Positions 37,227 through 42,878 of a stretch of 42,878 nt of DNA are shown here, one piece after another. This DNA comes from Shewanella sp. CG12_big_fil_rev_8_21_14_0_65_47_15 (GTDB lineage Bacteria; Pseudomonadota; Gammaproteobacteria; Enterobacterales; Shewanellaceae): NCBI RefSeq assembly GCF_002783505.1, contig NZ_PFGL01000031.1:1-42878 (forward strand), in the 5' to 3' direction. A program made the position numbers and the translations under genes. The notes under the pieces were generated by a model that was not told the DNA's origin, made no database searches, and saw nothing but the letters and a program-made list of their open reading frames with translations. Numbering within the stretch: position 1 is the first letter of the stretch; every line of letters begins with the position of its first letter.

Positions 37227-40016
37227 TTGCAAGCCTCTCAGTCCATTTATAAAAGCCCAAACGATCACCGCCAGTACCGTTATCTTGTATTAGATAACGC
37301 ACTAAGAGTGTTATTGGTTGAAGATCAAGATGCGAGTCAAGCGGCTGCATCTATGGCGGTCGGTGTGGGTCATTTCGATGATCCCGCGGATAGACCTGGG
37401 ATGGCACACTTTTTAGAGCATATGCTCTTCCTTGGTACCGAGAAATTCCCCGATTCTGGTGAGTATCACGCTTTTATTAATCAACATGGCGGCAGCAATA
37501 ACGCTTGGACGGGCACTGAGCACACTAACTTTTTTTTTACGATCAATTCGGACGTGTTTGCCGATTCCTTAGATAGGTTTAGTCAATTTTTTATCGCGCC
37601 TAAGTTTGACTTAGAGCTAGTCGATAGAGAACGTCAAGCCATTGAATCGGAATTTAGCTTAAAACTGAAGGATGACATACGTCGCACCTATCAAGTACTC
37701 AAAGAAACAGTTAACCCACTGCACCCTTTCTCGAAATTTTCCGTCGGTAACTTAGTGACTTTAGGTGGAGAGCAGGCACAGGTACGTAGCGAACTACTCG
37801 ATTTCTATCAAAGCCACTACAGCGCCAACTTAATGACACTCTGCCTAGTCGCGCCGCTTTCCCTCGACAAATTACAAGATCTTGCCTGTCATTATTTTAG
37901 TGGGATCCGCAACTTAAACTTAGTGAAAAACTATCCTCAAGTGCCGCTATTCTCAGAGAAAGAGCTGCTAAAACAAGTCGATATAATTCCACTTAAAGAA
38001 CAAAAGCGCTTAAGCATCAGCTTTAATTTCCCTGGGATTGATCACTACTACAAACGTAAGCCTTTGACTTATATCAGCCATATTTTAGGTAATGAGAGCC
38101 ATGGCAGCCTATTGTCCTATCTTAAAGAGCAAGGACTAGTTAATAATTTGTCCGCAGGTGGTGGGGTAAACGGGTATAACTTCAAGGATTACAGTATCGG
38201 TTTACAATTAACCGATAAGGGACTCGCTAATCTTGATGAAATTATTTGCTGCTGTTTTGAGTATATTGAACTCATCAAAACCCAAGGTTTAGATGAGTGG
38301 CGTTATTTAGAGCGCGCGAACCTGCTCAAAATGGCATTTCGTTACCAAGAACAAGTTAAATCCCTCGATTTAGCCAGCCATTTGAGCATCAATATGCATC
38401 ACTATGACGTCGAAGACTTAGTCTTCGGCGATTATCGCATGGATGGGTTAGATATCCCTGAAACTGTCGAGCTTCTCGAATTGATGACGCCCCAAAATAT
38501 GCGTCTGCAGCTTATCGCCCAATCGGTCACAACGGATCACAATGCCAACTGGTATCACACTCCTTACAAAATCCGTCCGATTTCACCAGAATCCCTCGAA
38601 CGATGGCAAGTTAAGCATATTCGCTCCGAATTACAATTACCCACACCAAACCCTTTTATCGTCGCCGACTCGATTGCTCGCCCCGATAGAAGCGAGGTGG
38701 ACGTTCCTGTGATAGTCGCAGAATCAGCGGGATACCGAATTTGGCATAAGAAAGACGATGAGTTTAATGTGCCCAAGGGCCATATGTATTTATCACTGGA
38801 TTCTGAACAGGCGAGTAAAACCCCAAGACATGCCGCCCTGACCCGCCTGTATGTAGAAATGCTGCTCGATTATCTGACTGAGCCGACTTATCAAGCCGAG
38901 GTTGCGGGTTTAAGCTACAATATTTATCCACATCAAGGCGGAATAACCCTGCATTTATCCGGCTTTACGGGTAATCAAGAAACCCTATTAGCCTTGCTGA
39001 TCCAAAAGGCAAGGGAGCGTAACTTTACCGAAGAGCGCTTTACGCTGATAAAATCCCAACTACTGCGTAGTTGGCAGAACCTAGCGCAGGCTAAACCCAT
39101 TTCACAATTATTTACCAGCCTTACTGTCACACTACAAAAGCGCAGCTATGAACCTGCGCGCATGGCACAAGTGCTAGAAAACATCACCCTAGAAGATTTA
39201 CATAACCATGTGCGCGCCTTTTACGAGAAGATCTATCTTGAAGGGTTAGTTTATGGGGATTGGTTAGTCTCTGAAGCCCAAGCTCTTGGTAAACGCTTAG
39301 AGCATATTTTATCCTTAGTCTCGACACCGAGCGCCGAATCCACAAGGGAGTTGGTTAATCTGACGGGTCAGGGAACCTTGCTAAGAGAACTGGCAATAGA
39401 TCACCAAGACAGCGCAATTATCGTGTATTACCAGTCGGCCACTGCAACGCCAAAAAAAATGGCACTGTTTAGCTTACTGAATCACACTATGTCGTCCACC
39501 TTCTTCCATGAACTGCGTACAGAAAAGCAATTAGGTTACATGGTGGGCACAGGCTATCTGCCACTCAACCGCCACCCAGGGCTCATTTTTTATATCCAAT
39601 CACCGACAACTGGGGCACTGCATTTATTGGAAGCGATAGACGAGTTTATCGCCGACTTTAATTATGCCGTGATGCAAATCACCAATGAAGAATGGGAGAC
39701 TACAAAACTTGGCCTGATAAACCAAGTCATGGAGCATGATGCCAACCTGAAAACTCGCAGCCAACGATACTGGGTAAGTGTGGGCAACCGGGATTATCAA
39801 TTTAACCAAAGAGAATTAGTCGTAGCAGAAATCACTAAACTTACTCGCCCAGACTTAATCAAATTTATGATGCGTAAAATGCGCACCAAACACAGTGATC
39901 GCTTGGTGTTATTTAGCACAGGTGAACAACATCAGGCGCAGGCAGCACTAGTCTCGGATAAAATGATCACAGATCTCAAATCATTCAAACAAAATACCGA
40001 TAAGTTTAATTTTTAA
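37227..40016 (+). CDS. M16 family zinc metallopeptidase, pitrilysin/IDE type
   Basis: Large single-chain insulinase-family protease that traps and cuts peptides. The 929-residue protein has the inverted zinc motif HFLEH at 61-65 and the third ligand Glu142, exactly 77 residues on, the spacing seen in pitrilysin. GSNNAWTGTEHTNFFF lies between. Four homologous domains are expected from the length. E. coli pitrilysin has a signal peptide and is periplasmic; here no signal peptide precedes the catalytic domain, so a cytoplasmic site is predicted. The start is TTG at 37227 with GGAG 7 bases upstream; no in-frame ATG lies nearby. It is divergent from sixA across 169 bp. Confidence 0.93.
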   Translation: MQASQSIYKSPNDHRQYRYLVLDNALRVLLVEDQDASQAAASMAVGVGHFDDPADRPGMAHFLEHMLFLGTEKFPDSGEYHAFINQHGGSNNAWTGTEHTNFFFTINSDVFADSLDRFSQFFIAPKFDLELVDRERQAIESEFSLKLKDDIRRTYQVLKETVNPLHPFSKFSVGNLVTLGGEQAQVRSELLDFYQSHYSANLMTLCLVAPLSLDKLQDLACHYFSGIRNLNLVKNYPQVPLFSEKELLKQVDIIPLKEQKRLSISFNFPGIDHYYKRKPLTYISHILGNESHGSLLSYLKEQGLVNNLSAGGGVNGYNFKDYSIGLQLTDKGLANLDEIICCCFEYIELIKTQGLDEWRYLERANLLKMAFRYQEQVKSLDLASHLSINMHHYDVEDLVFGDYRMDGLDIPETVELLELMTPQNMRLQLIAQSVTTDHNANWYHTPYKIRPISPESLERWQVKHIRSELQLPTPNPFIVADSIARPDRSEVDVPVIVAESAGYRIWHKKDDEFNVPKGHMYLSLDSEQASKTPRHAALTRLYVEMLLDYLTEPTYQAEVAGLSYNIYPHQGGITLHLSGFTGNQETLLALLIQKARERNFTEERFTLIKSQLLRSWQNLAQAKPISQLFTSLTVTLQKRSYEPARMAQVLENITLEDLHNHVRAFYEKIYLEGLVYGDWLVSEAQALGKRLEHILSLVSTPSAESTRELVNLTGQGTLLRELAIDHQDSAIIVYYQSATATPKKMALFSLLNHTMSSTFFHELRTEKQLGYMVGTGYLPLNRHPGLIFYIQSPTTGALHLLEAIDEFIADFNYAVMQITNEEWETTKLGLINQVMEHDANLKTRSQRYWVSVGNRDYQFNQRELVVAEITKLTRPDLIKFMMRKMRTKHSDRLVLFSTGEQHQAQAALVSDKMITDLKSFKQNTDKFNF

Positions 40017-40219
40017 GCGCTAAATATAAATAAATGTGCTAAAACACAAATTACGCTGAACAACCAAAATCCCTATTACAGAGTGATTATGCAGCAGTAT
40101 CTTTCACTCTGAGCCGTAAACGCGATGCAAAACACGGCCAGATGCTCTATTCTTGTATTGCAAGCGCACAACTTTGCACCATCTACATGCTATTAAAAGG
40201 ATTTTTTACAATCTCAGTT

Positions 40220-40250
40220 TTGACAAACCCGTCACTTTCTGGAAAAGTGA
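40220..40250 (+). promoter_or_regulatory. Possible promoter/operator of the sensor gene
   Basis: A consensus -35 TTGACA (40220-40225) is followed by a 7-bp inverted repeat, TCACTTT (40232-40238) and AAAGTGA (40244-40250), that sits where a repressor or activator could act. I see no good -10 at the usual spacing. The rest of 40017-40298 shows nothing else I can support. Confidence 0.3.
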
Positions 40251-40298
40251 TGTAACACAATTGTTTCATGGCATCATTGGATAAAAAGAACAAATACT

Positions 40299-42878
40299 AT
40301 GCCTAAAGCACTCTTGAAAATCGTCTTACTCGTCGTTTTATGCATTAGTGCATTCGAAAATGTAAGCGCGTTCCCCTTTTCAGATAAATCTCCAGTTATC
40401 CTACAATCACAATCTTTTGGTGTTCCACAAGGACTCTCGCAGAGCACTGTGACATCTATAGTTCAAGATCACGATGGCTATATTTGGATAGGGACACTTA
40501 ATGGTCTGAATCGATTTGATGGAAGAGAATTTAAACATTTTTATGCTGATGATAAAACGTCTGGCCTACCAAGCTCTTTTATCCGAAGTCTGCTAATTAC
40601 TAGTGATGGTGGCCTGTTAGTCGGGACAGATAAAGGGCTTGTTATATACAATAAAGAAAGTGGTACACTGAAAAATGTTAATATAGAAGATACAATTCTA
40701 AACAATGAAATTTGGAGTTTATCTAACAACGATTTTACTGGTGAAGTGCTAGTCGGTACTAATACAGGTTTAACCAGTATCAGTTTAATAAATAAAAAAT
40801 CAAATCATGTATACTTAGAAAGTAATTATTTTGAAGTAAAAAAAAGTCTAAACATCAATTCTGAAATTTTCATAAAAACGTACGATGGAAAATTACAAAA
40901 AATTACACAGAATAAAAAACAAATAATTTCTACAAATGTGCTTGACATAGAGAAATCAAATAATTCTCTTTATGTAAGCAAAAAAGATGGTTTCTATAAG
41001 CATGAAAATGGTGAGTTAAAAAAATCATCCTCAACATCTTATGAAATATTAAGCTCATCACAAAACAAAGTTTTGGGGATAAGCAAAAATAAGATATATT
41101 CTGTTAGTGATGGCGAATATTTATTAGGGAAGACATTAGAAGATAAAGAAAAAAGTGAACTAACTTATTTTACTGTCTCTAACAGCTTAATCCTTGTAGG
41201 ATTGAATAACCATGGATTTGAAGTCATTCGAAACTCAAACAATCTAATCTTTAAAACAGACTTAATAAAAGATAATGTATGGCATATAAGCAACACACCT
41301 AATGGGAATATTTTAGTATCTTCAGATGAAACCTCACTAAATTATTATGACAAAGATCTAAAACTGTTAAAAAGTTATGACTCTGGTATTGGCGGCTATA
41401 AAAACTCAGTCATGACATCAGCAGGAATTTACATAGGAAATAACGATGGAATACGACTGCTAAAACCAAATGGTATGTTAACAAAATTTATCGACAACGA
41501 ACAAATCACAACTTTAAACTCGATAAACAATACAAATAAACTCATAGCTGGTACCGCAGATGGAAAGATACTATTTATCAATGAAAACGGCATAAGTCAT
41601 CAAATAATAACAGAAAAAAAAGATCCTATCTTTGAAATATTATATCTATCAAACGAAAATATATATATAGCTGGACAAAATGGAGTATACCACTATAGTA
41701 AAAACAGCCTTTCAAAGATATATAATGAATTAACGTATAGCATTAAAGATTACAATGATAGCGTGCTTTTTGGGACGTCGACAGCCATAGTTAAATACAA
41801 TAAAAACAATAAGTCATTCAATGAGATTTTTTCAAACAATAAAGGAATATATTCAATAGTAACTATAGGAAACATGATCTTTGCATCATCTCAGGGGCAA
41901 ATAATCTTACTCAACAATGGAGAATATTATATTTTATCCACAATAAATGGTAGCCAATTCGAATATAACACCCCTAGTGGGAATAAACTCGATAGTAACT
42001 ATCTATTGTTTGGAGGAATTGATGGTTTAAGTCTTATATCAAAGGATGAAATTTTAAGCTATTTAAAATCCGCATCCCCACCTAAGACAGAATTATCAGA
42101 GTTGCGTGTATTTAATTTAGCAAAAGAAGGAAGCGGTGAATATTTTAAAGGCTCATTAAACACATCAAAAGAAATTAAATTAAAATACTCTGACTATCCA
42201 TTCTCAATAGCTTTTAACTCCCCATTCTCTGAACCTAATTCGATTACATATTATTATAAAATGGATGGGTTATCTAACGAATGGATTGCATCGAACAATG
42301 TAAATTCCGCTACTTACACCAACCTTTCTGCTGGAGAATATACTTTTAAAGTTTATGCTGTAGATAACCTAACACATAAAAATGGACCAATAAAAAATAT
42401 TCAAGTAGTAATAACACCACCATGGTGGTTATCAATAAAAGCAAAGACTGTCTATTTCATCATTATGATGATAATCATTTTAGGTATTACTAAATCCATA
42501 TTAAGAAAAAGAGCTATTCAGAGACAAATAGCACTGAGTGAAGAAAGATTAAAACTTTCCCTATGGGGAAGTGGCGATGAAATGTGGGACTGGGATATAG
42601 AAACAGGCAATATTTTCCGTTCCAATATCTGGGGGGCACTTGAGTTTCCCCGTGATGGTCACCGTTCGGGTAAATCGGATGAAGAGAGTAATATCCATCC
42701 TATGGATCAAGAGCGCGTTAGAGAAGCCCTCAATAAACACTTTTACGGCGAAACAGATCATTTTGAGGCTGCATATAGGGTAAAGGGTAAAGATGATCAT
42801 TGGATTTGGATTTTAGACCGCGCAAAAATTGTGGAGCGTGATGATAAAGACAATGCGCTGCGAATGACAGGGCGGGAT
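40299..42878 (+). CDS. Reg_prop/Y_Y_Y/PAS membrane sensor (partial, runs off right edge)
   Basis: The first 860 codons of a sensor protein; no stop in frame to the window end. It opens with a signal peptide (about 1-25, hydrophobic core ending NVSA). A periplasmic propeller follows: the Reg_prop repeat VTSIVQDHDGYIWIGTLNGLNRFDG at about 51-75, a second with GLLVGTDKGLVIY, and many weaker beta-blade repeats (GTADGKILFI, VLFGTSTAIVKY). A Y_Y_Y-type domain is at about 649-690 (ITYYYKMDGLSNEWI, YTNLSAGEYTFKVYA). One membrane helix is at about 717-737, and a cytoplasmic PAS domain starts near 750 (SGDEMWDWDIETGNIF, then HWIWILDRAKIVER). The output domain lies beyond the edge; such sensors end in GGDEF/EAL or histidine kinase modules. 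Residues coded from about 40640 to 42540 use strikingly AT-rich codons. The start RBS is weak. Confidence 0.85.
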   Translation, partial: MPKALLKIVLLVVLCISAFENVSAFPFSDKSPVILQSQSFGVPQGLSQSTVTSIVQDHDGYIWIGTLNGLNRFDGREFKHFYADDKTSGLPSSFIRSLLITSDGGLLVGTDKGLVIYNKESGTLKNVNIEDTILNNEIWSLSNNDFTGEVLVGTNTGLTSISLINKKSNHVYLESNYFEVKKSLNINSEIFIKTYDGKLQKITQNKKQIISTNVLDIEKSNNSLYVSKKDGFYKHENGELKKSSSTSYEILSSSQNKVLGISKNKIYSVSDGEYLLGKTLEDKEKSELTYFTVSNSLILVGLNNHGFEVIRNSNNLIFKTDLIKDNVWHISNTPNGNILVSSDETSLNYYDKDLKLLKSYDSGIGGYKNSVMTSAGIYIGNNDGIRLLKPNGMLTKFIDNEQITTLNSINNTNKLIAGTADGKILFINENGISHQIITEKKDPIFEILYLSNENIYIAGQNGVYHYSKNSLSKIYNELTYSIKDYNDSVLFGTSTAIVKYNKNNKSFNEIFSNNKGIYSIVTIGNMIFASSQGQIILLNNGEYYILSTINGSQFEYNTPSGNKLDSNYLLFGGIDGLSLISKDEILSYLKSASPPKTELSELRVFNLAKEGSGEYFKGSLNTSKEIKLKYSDYPFSIAFNSPFSEPNSITYYYKMDGLSNEWIASNNVNSATYTNLSAGEYTFKVYAVDNLTHKNGPIKNIQVVITPPWWLSIKAKTVYFIIMMIIILGITKSILRKRAIQRQIALSEERLKLSLWGSGDEMWDWDIETGNIFRSNIWGALEFPRDGHRSGKSDEESNIHPMDQERVREALNKHFYGETDHFEAAYRVKGKDDHWIWILDRAKIVERDDKDNALRMTGRD

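Noticed and set aside
1..42878. tRNA, rRNA, CRISPR, transposase or phage genes
   Set aside because: No cloverleaf, spaced direct-repeat array, transposase motif or integrase motif was seen while reading both strands.

Overview
The window looks like a chromosomal segment of a marine or aquatic gammaproteobacterium, most probably Shewanella (inference). The basis is the protein sequences themselves and gene order: purF-cvpA-dedD-folC-truA-fimV-asd-pdxB-fabB, then mnmC and a yfcL/aroC/prmB/smrB/sixA block. That order resembles the E. coli pdxB-to-purF region and the fabB/mnmC/yfcL/aroC/prmB/smrB neighbourhood, with Pseudomonas-like asd and fimV inserted. I found no tRNA, rRNA, CRISPR array, insertion sequence or phage gene.

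Layout. 1-305 holds no confident gene. 306-9146 is a minus-strand accessory block: a methyl-accepting chemotaxis protein (MCP), a DUF1097 membrane protein, a four-gene molybdenum hydroxylase operon (xdhC-like, mocA-like, 2Fe-2S subunit, molybdopterin subunit) and a second MCP. 9392-16131 is mixed: GloC-type glyoxalase II, an S33 prolyl aminopeptidase-like hydrolase, topoisomerase III, a small membrane protein behind a strong Fur-box-like promoter, and an alanine/glycine:cation symporter. 16206-28108 is a long minus-strand housekeeping run from fabB to purF covering fatty acid, pyridoxal, aspartate-family, polar-landmark (FimV), tRNA pseudouridine, folate, cell-division (DedD) and purine genes. 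28246-37057 holds mnmC (+), then a minus-strand run prmB-aroC-MFS-NAD-kinase-like-yfcL-SpoU methyltransferase, then smrB (+) and sixA (-). 37227-40016 is a large M16 metallopeptidase. 40299 to the right edge is an open, truncated sensor gene with a Reg_prop-type beta-propeller, a Y_Y_Y domain, one membrane helix and a PAS domain.

How genes work together. XdhC and the MocA-like protein are the expected maturation factors for the two-subunit Tat-exported molybdenum hydroxylase beside them. AroC, PurF, Asd, PdxB, FabB and FolC are core biosynthesis. MnmC, TruA and the SpoU enzyme modify RNA; PrmB methylates ribosomal protein L3 and SmrB acts in ribosome rescue.

Most notable observations: (1) the MnmC N-terminal methyltransferase domain lacks the catalytic DGF...NP motif although its oxidase domain looks intact; (2) the sensor gene is a mosaic, with an AT-rich propeller joined to a PAS region of normal composition; (3) a predicted Fur-regulated 95-residue membrane protein of unknown function; (4) a Mo-hydroxylase operon bracketed by two chemoreceptors; (5) in-frame tandem repeats in the MocA-like protein and in FimV; (6) no accD between truA and folC. 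All functional calls rest on reading motifs by eye; no database search was run.
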